From Pelosinus sp. (GTDB lineage: Bacteria; Bacillota; Negativicutes; DSM-13327): 64,000 nt of DNA. Numbering within the stretch: position 1 is the first letter of the stretch; each line of letters begins with the position of its first letter. Made by a program: the position numbers and the translations under genes. The stretch is from positions 1-64,000 of the forward strand of contig JARBUM010000004.1 of the NCBI GenBank assembly GCA_029239675.1. Direction: 5' to 3'. Positions 17,336 through 25,710 of this stretch are shown piece by piece. The notes under the pieces are model-generated. The model made no database searches and had not been told where the DNA came from. It saw nothing but the letters and a program-made list of their open reading frames with translations.

Positions 17336-17755
17336 TTAGAAAGCCTCCGCATTAATTTTCTTAAGTATTTTTACTAATTGTTCATTTTCTTCACTAGAAA
17401 GAACAGAGAGTATTTGTTCGGTTAAATTAGAATGATATTGGTGATGTTCAGCAAATGCATGCTGACCTTTCTCTGTTAAAGTAATTAGATGGATACGCCG
17501 ATCTTCCTTAACTGACTCCCGTGTGGCATACTCTTTCTTTTCTAATCGATCAACGGTCACCGTAGTGGTACCTGTCGTCACACCAAGATGCTGAGCAAGG
17601 GTTTTCATCTTCATTTGTCCATGATTTCCCAATATTTCGATGGCGTGAGCCTCTGAAACAGTCAAATCACTGGTTTTTATCACAGAGTTTTCCCATGAAG
17701 AAAAACCGTTAAAAAAAGTAAATAATTCATGCGTTAATTCATCCAAAGAATTCAC
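17336..17755 (-). CDS. MarR-family regulator of the P-type ATPase operon
   Basis: 139 aa with the MarR fold; the recognition region is LGVTTGTTTVTVDRLEKKEYATRE and the wing KEDRRIHLITLTEKG. GTG 17755 is the start, with AAGGAG eight bases upstream. It is directly followed by the metal ATPase, so it is the likely local sensor. Metal-responsive MarR proteins exist (ZitR/AdcR for zinc in lactic acid bacteria). The protein has His residues (AEHHQYH, about 105-111) that could bind metal, but the match to AdcR ligands cannot be confirmed by eye. Confidence 0.82.
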   Translation of the reverse strand: MNSLDELTHELFTFFNGFSSWENSVIKTSDLTVSEAHAIEILGNHGQMKMKTLAQHLGVTTGTTTVTVDRLEKKEYATRESVKEDRRIHLITLTEKGQHAFAEHHQYHSNLTEQILSVLSSEENEQLVKILKKINAEAF

Positions 17756-18104
17756 ATTCCCACTCCTTCTATATTCTAATTGTTAGATATATGTATTGTT
17801 TGATGTTCAAAGTAATTTTAATGTATTCAATTGTGTTTGTCAATTCTTTTTACTATTTGATGTATCTAATAAGAAAAACGCTACGCCTCCGTTTGCCCTC
17901 AGGCTAAAAGGCATATCCATGTTGTTTATTATAAGGGCCGATTGAATACTAATGTCATCGTGTTAATAACATGAACCTAACGCAACCTTAAAGCAACAAA
18001 ATTCATCTTAAACCTATATATTTTGATAGTATCAAAAAGAGACAAGCGAAATGCTTGTCTCTTTTACTCTATGCTTTTAAAACATTCTCAATTGCTGCAT
18101 GAAG
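17756..18104. other. 349-bp intergenic region with MarR upstream region and YczE terminator
   Basis: No gene is seen. Close to the MarR start lies the small dyad TTTGA-TGT-TCAAA (17799-17811) and a partial copy TTTGATGTA at about 17856, possible operator half-sites. The far end holds the terminator at 18035-18065. The middle is AT-rich with no recognisable structure. Confidence 0.45.
18035..18065. terminator. Terminator of the MarR-YczE operon
   Basis: AAAAGAGACAAGC (18035-18047) pairs perfectly with GCTTGTCTCTTTT (18053-18065), with a 5-nt loop; A- and T-tracts make it work on both strands. Confidence 0.85.
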
Positions 18105-18797
18105 TCAGTTAACTTCACCATTAGAAGCATCTTCTAATACAAAACTTTCAAAGCTTTCGATTTGACGGCGCCAGAAGAATAAAGAAGCCTGCATAATAGG
18201 GCCAAACAGAAACACGGCAACAAAAGTACCTATGGAAATCGGTCCACCGACAATCCACCCACAGAATAAAGCAGTAACTTCTAGCACTGTACGCACTACA
18301 CGGATGGATTTTCCCGACATCTTAGACAACATTAGAGTCATACCATCCCGCGGTCCAGCACCAAGAGCTGTAGCCACATACATACCAGATCCCAATCCCA
18401 TCAGGCAAACTCCACCTATTAACAACAGACTACTCTTCCATAGGGTATTGGCAACGGGCAGCATATGCCAGTCCAATATCCAGTTGAGACAAAATCCTAT
18501 TAATAGAATGTTAACTGCACTGCCGATTTGAGGCTTTTTGCGTTCTAACGCAGCCGTTAGCAGAACCATTCCGATGCCGATAATCTGTACCCAGGTTCCA
18601 ACTGATAAAAAAGTCCGTTTAGCTAAACCAATATGTAGTACGTCCCAAGAGGCCACGCCCAAATTGGCCTCTATTAAAGACGCCGCCCCTAATGATAATA
18701 TAACTATGCCCCATAGAAATAGTACTACCTTTCCCATTAATACAAAAAAATTCCCTCGTGAGAAAGCTTTATCATTAAAATTATCTTCTTGTTCCAT
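18105..18797 (-). CDS. YczE/YitT-type integral membrane protein
   Basis: 230 aa, with five or six hydrophobic segments. Conserved YczE-family glycine-rich stretches are present: LGAASLIEANLGVASWDVLHIGL (about 37-59) and GSGMYVATALGAGPRDGMTLML (about 136-157). The function of this family is not settled; in Bacillus subtilis yczE lies near antibiotic genes. AAAGGA precedes ATG 18797. It follows the MarR gene by 24 bp and likely forms an operon with it. Confidence 0.8.
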   Translation of the reverse strand: MEQEDNFNDKAFSRGNFFVLMGKVVLFLWGIVILSLGAASLIEANLGVASWDVLHIGLAKRTFLSVGTWVQIIGIGMVLLTAALERKKPQIGSAVNILLIGFCLNWILDWHMLPVANTLWKSSLLLIGGVCLMGLGSGMYVATALGAGPRDGMTLMLSKMSGKSIRVVRTVLEVTALFCGWIVGGPISIGTFVAVFLFGPIMQASLFFWRRQIESFESFVLEDASNGEVN

Positions 18798-18821
18798 TAT
18801 TATCCTTTCTCTTCCTCGTAT

Positions 18822-19238
18822 TTACTCTAATTGTTTTAAGTTATTCATCATTTGCTGCAAAACCTTTGTAAATATTTCTAAGTCCCCTTTGTCTATATTT
18901 TTAAGCGTATTCACTTCCAACCTATCTGAAGCCAGCCGCCAAGTTGCAAATTGTTCATACGCCTTGGGTGATAAAGAAATCTTACGCTCTCGACGATCTG
19001 CACCTTCCTCTTTAATAACCCAGCCAGCCTCTTCCATGCGAGCCAGGGTTCTAGTCACCGTTGGTGGTTCAATGGCCAGGTATTCACTTAGTTCCTTCTG
19101 GGTACTGGAGCCCTTTTCATATAAACGTAAAATAAATGCCCACTGGGAGCTAAAAAGACCTGCAGTCGACAAATCTTCATTAAAACGCTTCATAAACAAC
19201 CGCGCTAACTGATTCACTTTATGACCATATAAAAACAT
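18822..19238 (-). CDS. MarR-family transcriptional regulator (autoregulated)
   Basis: 138 aa. The winged-helix core holds KELSEYLAIEPPTVTRTLARMEEAGWV and the wing ADRRERKISLSPKA. RBS GGGGGA precedes ATG 19238. Its promoter carries two dyads (19265-19276 and 19301-19316), so negative autoregulation is likely. It governs the YczE gene downstream and perhaps the divergent unknown gene at 19392. Ligand unknown. Confidence 0.88.
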   Translation of the reverse strand: MFLYGHKVNQLARLFMKRFNEDLSTAGLFSSQWAFILRLYEKGSSTQKELSEYLAIEPPTVTRTLARMEEAGWVIKEEGADRRERKISLSPKAYEQFATWRLASDRLEVNTLKNIDKGDLEIFTKVLQQMMNNLKQLE

Positions 19239-19264
19239 GAATATCCCCCACCTTCGAAAAACAT

Positions 19265-19316
19265 TTACCTAGGTAAGTATTTCTTCATTATAGTGCACGA
19301 CTTGCCCTAGGTCAAG
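19265..19316 (-). promoter_or_regulatory. MarR promoter with two palindromic operators
   Basis: On the minus strand TTGACC (19310-19315 in plus coordinates) and TATAAT (19287-19292) are separated by 17 bp. A perfect 12-bp palindrome TTACCTAGGTAA lies at 19265-19276 downstream of the -10. A second dyad, CTTG-CCCTAGGT-CAAG at 19301-19316 with the same CCTAGG core, covers the -35. Confidence 0.8.
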
Positions 19317-19391
19317 TTGAAAAAAACAAAATACTTTTAGTAATATATTTTAAGGTAAGTATATACTAACACATAGAGGTATCAAGAAACT

Positions 19392-19916
19392 ATGAAAGAA
19401 GGCGAGAATATCAAAGAGCAATCTGTAAACCATTATTACATCGAAGCACGTGCATTTTTGATTCCCTATACTCCCTTTACTCATAACTTCTGGGTATTAG
19501 CCAACTCAAAAAACGGATTAATCGATCAGCTTCATGGCCTGGCATTCAATCCTGAAACGAGGACAACAAGAGCTATCGGAAGTTCTGCTGATCTGCTGCA
19601 AGTCATTCGTAATGCAAACATCACTTGGTCATTGCAGCAAAATCAACCAATAAATAGTTGCATTACTGGCAATGAAGCAGAGGTTCGGCAACGATGGCAA
19701 GCAGCTCTAAATGCAATCCACGCGATAAATGCATTGGAACTACCCTATCCCAATTTTTGGCAGCATTTTTATAAAAAGAATAGCAATACTATTTTTAATA
19801 CACTGGGACAAATTATGGGAGTTGCCTCACCCGCCCAATTACTCCCCACTTGGGCACCGGGAATTGATTTAACGATCTCCCAAGATATTATTGATCATTA
19901 TCGCTATAAAGAATAG
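19392..19916 (+). CDS. Protein of unknown function, divergent from MarR
   Basis: 174 aa, soluble, no signal peptide or clear motif that I can name. Visible features are an aromatic stretch (FLIPYTPFTHNFWVLANS, about 23-40), a QLHGLAFNPETR segment (46-57) and a Trp-rich LPYPNFWQHFYKK near 126-138. AGAGG lies about 11 bases before ATG 19392. A half-site like the MarR operators (AAGGTAAGT) occurs at about 19352-19360 upstream, so it may share control with the divergent MarR-YczE operon. I do not assign a function. Confidence 0.7.
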   Translation: MKEGENIKEQSVNHYYIEARAFLIPYTPFTHNFWVLANSKNGLIDQLHGLAFNPETRTTRAIGSSADLLQVIRNANITWSLQQNQPINSCITGNEAEVRQRWQAALNAIHAINALELPYPNFWQHFYKKNSNTIFNTLGQIMGVASPAQLLPTWAPGIDLTISQDIIDHYRYKE

Positions 19917-19993
19917 ATACAGTAAAATCATGGTTGCGTATACTCTTTATGTCGCATAGTATATATCACTACGATGGATTAGGTGGTGATTGT

Positions 19994-20719
19994 ATGACTA
20001 AAAGCCACAATTTTACTGCTCAAGATACTTGCGAAATGACAGTCGTTCCTGGTGGAATCATAGACTGTGCAAGTCATCATGCATATCTTGCAATACAGCA
20101 AGACTTTACAGCATTAAATAACTGTAACTTGGACCATCTGGAAAAGACTAGGCCTTTATCTTTTCCAATCCACATCGATGCCCTTAACCGAAGGATTACG
20201 CTAACTCATAAACCCTTATCACATGAATACCAGAATCAAATTATGCGTTTTAAATCTGCCTATACCCCGCTATTGCACTTCTTACAAATAGACGCCTTAG
20301 TTTATGAAGAGTCAGGCAACACTTGCACAACTTTATACTTTGAAAAAGATACGAATCAATTAGTAGGGTTTTGCTCAATAAAAAGCTCGTCATTAAAATT
20401 AAGAGGAAATAACATTTTAAGCCTTTGCCCTTCTATTGAAATAGCAGCATTATGTATCCACGATGAATATCGATATATGGGCATCGGACAAACAATCTTC
20501 ACTCACACCATCCAGGGAATATATGCACTTAAAAAGATGGTGGGAATACAACTGGTTACACTCTTTGCTCTTCCCGAGGCCGTAGCCTTTTACCAAAAGT
20601 TTAACTTTCGCAAGTTAGAAAAGGGAATGAAAATTTTTTATTCTTCAGCCCATAAACGCTGCATCCCAATGTATTTCCCCTTACTGCATATTACTACTGA
20701 CAAACAGCTACTAGTATAA
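19994..20719 (+). CDS. GNAT-family N-acetyltransferase-like protein
   Basis: 241 aa from ATG 19994 (AGGTGGTG upstream); a longer reading from a TTG at 19934 has no ribosome binding site. The C-terminal half looks like a GNAT domain: a beta-strand EIAALCIHDEYR followed by the acetyl-CoA loop YMGIGQTIF, and a late AVAFYQKFNFRKLEKG motif. The N-terminal about 90 residues are unfamiliar. GNAT enzymes transfer acetyl groups to amines; the acceptor is unknown. It follows the unknown gene by 77 bp. Confidence 0.75.
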   Translation: MTKSHNFTAQDTCEMTVVPGGIIDCASHHAYLAIQQDFTALNNCNLDHLEKTRPLSFPIHIDALNRRITLTHKPLSHEYQNQIMRFKSAYTPLLHFLQIDALVYEESGNTCTTLYFEKDTNQLVGFCSIKSSSLKLRGNNILSLCPSIEIAALCIHDEYRYMGIGQTIFTHTIQGIYALKKMVGIQLVTLFALPEAVAFYQKFNFRKLEKGMKIFYSSAHKRCIPMYFPLLHITTDKQLLV

Positions 20720-20763
20720 GCGGCCTAGAAAAGAGGCACTACTAAGGAAAACCTTGAGGAGAG

Positions 20764-21393
20764 ATGTTCTTGCCAACCTTTGATGGAATTACAGATATAA
20801 AAATGGTACTGTGGGATTTTGTTTTTACACATTGGTTATCGGTAGAACTATTCTCTTATAGTTGGTTCGCCATCGTGGGGAGTATGCTTGTTAGCTATAT
20901 AATATTTATCTCATTAATTGATAAAAGCCGCCTAAGGGAACTCCTTCTCTATGGATCCCTCCTAGCAGTGGTATTTGGTCATATTGACGTAATTGGAACC
21001 AATACTGGTTTATGGGAATATAAGACCCATTTAATGCCATTCACACCTAGCCTTTTTCCCTTTTCTTACACGATCCACCCCATAGCCCATATACTTGTAT
21101 ATCAGTACACAAATTCTTGGCGAAGCTTTGCAATCTATAATACCCTCGCTACAATATTATTTGCTTTTGTAGCTCAACCTTTTTTTATTTGGCTCCAAGT
21201 CCTATGGTTTGGCAAATGGACATCTTTCTACTCCTTTATTTTAGGCCTAGCAGTTACTTTCTTTGTTAGGGCCGTAGTCATTTGGCTAGCAAATATAGAA
21301 CTCAAGCATACAACAGAATCAAGCCGCACTTTTTTAATGCCAAAGTTACAGCCAGCTATGAAATTATTTCATAAAGACGATAAAAAAAAATAG
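20764..21393 (+). CDS. CBO0543-like membrane protein
   Basis: 209 aa with about five or six membrane helices, rich in Trp and Phe, resembling the CBO0543 family of clostridial and bacillar membrane proteins of unknown function (motifs HIDVIGTNTGLWEYKTHLMPF and YTIHPIAHILVYQY). ATG 20764 has GAGGAG only two bases upstream; a TTG at 20770 has better spacing, so the start may be two codons later. It ends with a Lys-rich tail and is followed by a hairpin. Confidence 0.7.
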   Translation: MFLPTFDGITDIKMVLWDFVFTHWLSVELFSYSWFAIVGSMLVSYIIFISLIDKSRLRELLLYGSLLAVVFGHIDVIGTNTGLWEYKTHLMPFTPSLFPFSYTIHPIAHILVYQYTNSWRSFAIYNTLATILFAFVAQPFFIWLQVLWFGKWTSFYSFILGLAVTFFVRAVVIWLANIELKHTTESSRTFLMPKLQPAMKLFHKDDKKK

Positions 21394-21422
21394 TATCTAC
21401 AGCACGGTGTTTCAAATTGATT

Positions 21423-21457
21423 AGCGAACCCCATGGTTGATTGCCATGGGGTTTGCT
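21423..21457 (+). terminator. Hairpin after the CBO0543-like gene
   Basis: AGCgAACCCCATGG pairs with CCATGGGGTTtGCT, with a 7-nt loop. No T-run follows. Confidence 0.6.
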
Positions 21458-21537
21458 ACACCATCAGCGGCATCAACAAGCTCCTTTTTTATATTCTCGA
21501 CAATCTGTCTCCTATTTATATTCATTTTTCTTTGGTC

Positions 21538-21593
21538 TTGACATCTTTTACAAAAGCTTTATAATACAACATATGAATATATGTTCATATGTT
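21538..21593 (+). promoter_or_regulatory. cadC-cadA promoter and CadC/SmtB-type operator
   Basis: TTGACA (21538-21543), 16-bp spacer, TATAAT (21560-21565). Directly downstream a palindrome AACATATGAA-N6-TTCATATGTT (21568-21593) with perfect 10-bp arms covers the expected start site. Its AT-rich ATATGAA/TTCATAT halves are typical of ArsR/SmtB operators. Confidence 0.85.
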
Positions 21594-21608
21594 AAGGAGT
21601 GATATCGT

Positions 21609-21977
21609 ATGCAAACAAAGGAATGCCCTGAAGATATTTGTGATCAGCTGTGTGAACATCCCCAACTAATCTGTATTACAAAAAAAGAAGCAATTGCTGA
21701 TGACGATGCTCAACAAGTCGCTGAAATTTTTAAATTACTTGGTGATACTACCAGAGTTAAAATATTGCAACTTCTATCTAGGCGCGAGCTATGTGTCTGC
21801 GATATTGCTGCAGTAATCGAGATGGGCCAGTCAGCAGTATCCCACCAACTACGACTATTGCGTAATGCACGCCTGGTAAGGTATCGTCGCGAAGGTAAAA
21901 TGGCCTGGTATTCGTTAGATGATGAACATGTTCGTTCACTGCTCTCTCAGGGTATTGACCACATTAAACATCGATAG
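21609..21977 (+). CDS. cadC: ArsR/SmtB-family metal-sensing repressor (CadC-like)
   Basis: 122 aa. The winged helix (about 36-110) holds ELCVCDIAAVIEMGQSAVSHQLRLLRNARLV, with the metal-site CVC in helix alpha3. The N-terminus carries further cysteines (ECPEDICDQLCEHPQLIC), as in CadC, which uses N-terminal and alpha3 cysteines to bind Cd/Pb/Zn. RBS AAGGAG precedes ATG 21609. It is followed within 10 bp by the CadA ATPase, and its operator is at 21568-21593, a standard metal-derepressed efflux operon. Confidence 0.92.
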   Translation: MQTKECPEDICDQLCEHPQLICITKKEAIADDDAQQVAEIFKLLGDTTRVKILQLLSRRELCVCDIAAVIEMGQSAVSHQLRLLRNARLVRYRREGKMAWYSLDDEHVRSLLSQGIDHIKHR

Positions 21978-21987
21978 GAGGGGAACC

Positions 21988-24546
21988 ATGACATTAAAAG
22001 AACAAAAAAGCGAGCAATCATTAGATAAATTAAAACCTACGTGCCAAGATAGCTGTTGCTCAGACTCTATTACTAATTTGCAACCAATCTTGTCCTGCAC
22101 GTGTTGCCCTATTGACGATTCCCCTGTAGTTTCTGCCACTACTAAACAAAGTGGCTCTCTGGATGATAATTGTAATTGCTGTTCGGAAACAACTACGCCT
22201 AACGATACTGACATCATCACAAGCGACTTTAGTATTGATGGTCTTGACTGCGGGGATTGTGCCGCTAAGTTGGAGAAAGGACTAAGTAAGCAAAAGGGGA
22301 TCATCGAAGTAACTGTCAACTTTGCCACCGGGAAGATGAAAGTAACTTATCATCCTTCTATCACCCAATCTGCAATCATTGTAAAAGCTACTGACAGCTT
22401 CGGATATAAGGCTACTCTTATGAACAATACAAGCAAACACTCTGGACTTCACAAATCCACCTTTCAGATATCTGGACTCGATTGTGGTGATTGTGCCAGC
22501 AAACTGGAAAAACATCTTGCTGCCATAGCAGGAGTACACTCGGTTAACGTTAACTTTGCAGCAGCGAAACTCACAATAGAGCATGCAACTACGGATGCCG
22601 CCATTATGCAGGCTGTTGCTCAAGTTGGCTACAAAGCCGAAACTCTCCAGCAAACTATAGCTCATACAAAATCTCAGGCAGCTTGGTGGACCAACCCAAA
22701 AACGCAAGCTACTGTTGCATCTGGAATAATTTTAGCAATCAGTACCATTCTTGATTGGCTAGGTGCTAGAGATGCCCTTCTTATTCCTCTGTACATCCTG
22801 GCTATGATAATCGGCGGGTACAACACTGCTAAAAGTGGTTTTTACAGTTTGCGCTCCCTTACTTTTGATATGAACTTCTTAATGACAGTTGCAGTGCTTG
22901 GTGCAGCAGCCATTGGCGAATGGAGCGAAGGTGCAACAGTTGCCTTTCTATTCTCATTCGGTAATACGTTACAAACTTATACCATGGATAAAACAAGACA
23001 GTCTATCCGAGCGCTTATGGAGTTAGCTCCGGCGGAAGCCCTGGTCCAGCGTAATGGTCAAGAACAAAAGCTCGCAGTTGAAGAAATCGTGATCGGTGAC
23101 GTTATGATTGTAAAACCAGGGGAACGCATTGCTATGGATGGTATTGTTAGAAACGGAATATCTGCCGTTAACCAAGCAACAATCACTGGAGAATCCATAC
23201 CAGTGGAAAAAAATATTGGAGATCAAGTTTACGCTGGTACGGTCAATGAGCACGGTGCATTAGAAATTGAAGTCACCAAGATATCTGCCGATTCTACCCT
23301 TGCCAAAATCATGCATTTGGTAGAAGAAGCACAATCCCAAAAAGCTCCGTCACAACAATTTGTCGACACTTTTGCAAAATATTATACACCTGCAGTATTA
23401 GTAGCGGCAGGGAGTGTTATGGTTCTTCCTTGGCTGCTCTTTGGCCAATCATTCGCGCCCTGGTTCTATAAAGGGCTGGTTTTACTGGTTATTTCTTGTC
23501 CTTGCGCCTTGGTCATCTCAACACCCGTTTCTATCGTCTCAGCAATTGGCAATTCATCGAGAAACGGAGTTCTTATTAAAGGCGGTGCCTACCTTGAACA
23601 AATGAGCTCTATTAAGGCCATTGCTTTTGACAAAACAGGTACATTAACCCATGGGCGTCCCCAAGTTACAGATATCATCGCCTTCAATAGTATAAAGGAA
23701 CAAGAGGTTCTAATTACTGCAGCTTCTATTGAAAAATGGTCTGAGCATCCATTGGCTGCTGCAATCGTGGCTAAATCATCTGGCTTAGCCCTCCAGCCTG
23801 TATCCAATTTCAAAGCATTGGTAGGCCGAGGAGCACAAGCTGACATTCATGGTCAAACTATATTTATTGGTAATCCTCGTCTGTTCGAAGAATTAGGATT
23901 TGATTTAGGCGAATATGAAAACCAGATTACTGATTTCCAACAACAAGGCAAAACCCTTATGATCGTCGGGGCCCAAGATCGTATACATGGTATGATTGCT
24001 GTCGCGGATACGCTGCGAGAAAATAGCAAGGACGCTATTATAGCACTTCGTGCAGCAGGCATAAAACACATTGCTATGCTAACAGGCGATAATCATAAAG
24101 TAGCTAGCTCTATCGCTCAGAATTTAACCATAGATACACTCTATAGTGAACTCCTGCCAGAAGATAAAGTAGCAACAATAAAAGAACTACTAAAGAGCTA
24201 TGAAAAAGTGGCTATGATTGGCGATGGCGTTAATGATGCGCCTGCAATGGCAGCCTCCACCATAGGCATCGCTATGGGAGTAGCTGGTTCGGATACCGCA
24301 TTAGAAACAGCTGATATTGCCCTTATGTCTGACGATCTGGGAAAGCTGGCCTATGTAATAAAGCTTAGCAGTAAAACCGTATCTATAATCAAGCAGAATA
24401 TTGGTTTCTCCATCTTAATTAAGATCATCTTTCTCTTATTAACGTTCGCTGGTGTAGCCAATTTGTGGCTTGCAGTTATTGCCGATATGGGTTCATCCAT
24501 TCTCGTAACATTGAATGGTATGCGTTTAATGCGAAAAGTCAACTGA
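21988..24546 (+). CDS. cadA: Cd/Zn/Pb-exporting P1B-type ATPase with two HMA domains
   Basis: 852 aa from ATG 21988, which has AGGAGGGG upstream; a longer frame from 21919 overlaps cadC and is rejected. The N-terminal 75 residues are Cys-rich (CQDSCC, CTCC, CNCC). Two HMA domains follow with CxxC in GLDCGDC (88-91 and 166-169). Then come the membrane core with CPC at 504-506, phospho-acceptor Asp548 in DKTGTLT, SEHPLAAAI and GDGVNDAPA. It exports soft divalent cations from the cytoplasm. A terminator follows at 24571-24608. Confidence 0.93.
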   Translation: MTLKEQKSEQSLDKLKPTCQDSCCSDSITNLQPILSCTCCPIDDSPVVSATTKQSGSLDDNCNCCSETTTPNDTDIITSDFSIDGLDCGDCAAKLEKGLSKQKGIIEVTVNFATGKMKVTYHPSITQSAIIVKATDSFGYKATLMNNTSKHSGLHKSTFQISGLDCGDCASKLEKHLAAIAGVHSVNVNFAAAKLTIEHATTDAAIMQAVAQVGYKAETLQQTIAHTKSQAAWWTNPKTQATVASGIILAISTILDWLGARDALLIPLYILAMIIGGYNTAKSGFYSLRSLTFDMNFLMTVAVLGAAAIGEWSEGATVAFLFSFGNTLQTYTMDKTRQSIRALMELAPAEALVQRNGQEQKLAVEEIVIGDVMIVKPGERIAMDGIVRNGISAVNQATITGESIPVEKNIGDQVYAGTVNEHGALEIEVTKISADSTLAKIMHLVEEAQSQKAPSQQFVDTFAKYYTPAVLVAAGSVMVLPWLLFGQSFAPWFYKGLVLLVISCPCALVISTPVSIVSAIGNSSRNGVLIKGGAYLEQMSSIKAIAFDKTGTLTHGRPQVTDIIAFNSIKEQEVLITAASIEKWSEHPLAAAIVAKSSGLALQPVSNFKALVGRGAQADIHGQTIFIGNPRLFEELGFDLGEYENQITDFQQQGKTLMIVGAQDRIHGMIAVADTLRENSKDAIIALRAAGIKHIAMLTGDNHKVASSIAQNLTIDTLYSELLPEDKVATIKELLKSYEKVAMIGDGVNDAPAMAASTIGIAMGVAGSDTALETADIALMSDDLGKLAYVIKLSSKTVSIIKQNIGFSILIKIIFLLLTFAGVANLWLAVIADMGSSILVTLNGMRLMRKVN

Positions 24547-24570
24547 CAGGATGTACAATCACGATAAGCA

Positions 24571-24608
24571 AATAGGCTCATTCTTGCCAAAGCAAGAGTG
24601 AGCCTATT
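24571..24608. terminator. Bidirectional terminator between cadA and the DUF1540 gene
   Basis: AATAGGCTCA-t-TCTTG pairs with CAAGA-g-TGAGCCTATT, with a 6-nt loop. Both flanking genes end toward it. Confidence 0.85.
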
Positions 24609-24626
24609 CCAATTTTGTACTACAAG

Positions 24627-24947
24627 CTAATCTCTTAGTTGAAAACTAGAGCACTCCGTTTGCGTGTAGTATTCTGCCCTTTTTCCACTCACCGCAATCT
24701 GATCTAAATTACATAAACGATTGTCGTTAAACCTACAGGTTTCAGCGGTGCACTTCAAACAGTCACAAGAGCCTGAGCTCAAGGTATTATTGGTTAGCTC
24801 AGAATAATGATGTTTATCTAAAAAAGAACCGCAGCTGGTATCGTTTTCTTTTTTAGCGGAGCTACCAACTATATCAATACAATTCGCATAACATTCGCCT
24901 GATTTATTGTGAGAACAATTAGTAACTTCACAGTTGATTTTCGCCAT
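24627..24947 (-). CDS. Protein with two DUF1540 Cys-rich repeats
   Basis: 106 aa with two DUF1540 units, each with four spaced cysteines: INCEVTNCSHNKSGECYANC...C (4-39) and CDCLKCTAETCRFNDNRLCN...C (about 61-99). DUF1540 is a small, probably metal-binding domain common in clostridia, of unknown function. RBS AGGAGG precedes ATG 24947. It follows reverse rubrerythrin by 14 bp in the same direction, so the two are probably co-transcribed, hinting at a stress or sporulation role. Confidence 0.85.
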   Translation of the reverse strand: MAKINCEVTNCSHNKSGECYANCIDIVGSSAKKENDTSCGSFLDKHHYSELTNNTLSSGSCDCLKCTAETCRFNDNRLCNLDQIAVSGKRAEYYTQTECSSFQLRD

Positions 24948-24961
24948 ATTCTTATTCCTCC

Positions 24962-25504
24962 TTACTTAAAATATCGATCAAGCAACCCTTTGAAAGCACA
25001 CCCATGTCTAGCCTCATCTTTACACATCTCATGTACCGTATCATGGATTGCATCCAAATTGTTTTGTTTCGCTAACGTTGCAAGCTTCTTTTTACCATCA
25101 CATGCACCATACTCAGCTTCCACCCTTGCCGTTAAGTTGGCCTTCGTATCTGCTACAACTACCTCACCTAATATCTCAGCAAATTTAGCAGCATGGTCAG
25201 CTTCTTCATAGGCAATGCGTTTATAGGCTTCTGCTACTTCCGGGTATCCTTGCCGATCTGCTTGACGAGACATGGCCAAGTACATTCCTACCTCCGTACA
25301 TTCTCCCATAAAATTAGCCCGTAGGCCCTCTACAATTTCTCCAGGAACATCCTTTACAATGCCAATTCTATGTTCATCTGCCCAGGCTAACTCTCCCGTC
25401 ATCTCTGTAAACTTATCTTTACCAGCTTTACAAATTGGACACTTATCAGGTGCTTCTTCCCCTCCATGAACATACCCGCAAATTGTACAAATAAACTTTT
25501 TCAT
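24962..25504 (-). CDS. Reverse rubrerythrin (rubredoxin-like domain first)
   Basis: 180 aa. An N-terminal rubredoxin-like zinc/iron ribbon (CTIC at 6-9 and CPIC at 22-25) precedes a four-helix diiron domain with ExxH-type ligands ([34 protein letters not shown]). This order is that of reverse rubrerythrins, which act as NADH-dependent peroxide reductases with partner proteins in clostridia. Cytoplasmic oxidative-stress defence is the likely role. RBS GGGGAGG precedes ATG 25504. Confidence 0.9.
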   Translation of the reverse strand: MKKFICTICGYVHGGEEAPDKCPICKAGKDKFTEMTGELAWADEHRIGIVKDVPGEIVEGLRANFMGECTEVGMYLAMSRQADRQGYPEVAEAYKRIAYEEADHAAKFAEILGEVVVADTKANLTARVEAEYGACDGKKKLATLAKQNNLDAIHDTVHEMCKDEARHGCAFKGLLDRYFK

Positions 25505-25644
25505 TCCTTTTCCTCCCCGACTTGTTTAAAGAGACAATTCATCCTTTATTTATATATTTTGTATATAATGCTGACTTTGTATACTTATTTTAAAGTTGCA
25601 ATACTATCTTTTAAATTGGTATCTTGTCTGTATATAAAGAGAAA

Positions 25645-25689
25645 GACGATTTTTAGAGTTTTGCCTATTAGCAATCTCTAAAAATCGTC
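25645..25689 (-). terminator. Terminator of the ABC importer operon
   Basis: GACGATTTTTAGAG (25645-25658) pairs perfectly with CTCTAAAAATCGTC (25676-25689). It follows the ATPase stop at 25711 on the minus strand. Confidence 0.8.
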
Positions 25690-25710
25690 CTTTTCTTATA
25701 ACACTTACAA

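Noticed and set aside
22282-22707. Antisense frame over cadA (141 codons)
   Set aside because: Shadow of the HMA-domain coding sequence; composition is not protein-like and there is no start signal.
25645-25689. Possible riboswitch in the spacer behind reverse rubrerythrin
   Set aside because: It is a simple perfect hairpin downstream of the importer operon, best read as its terminator.
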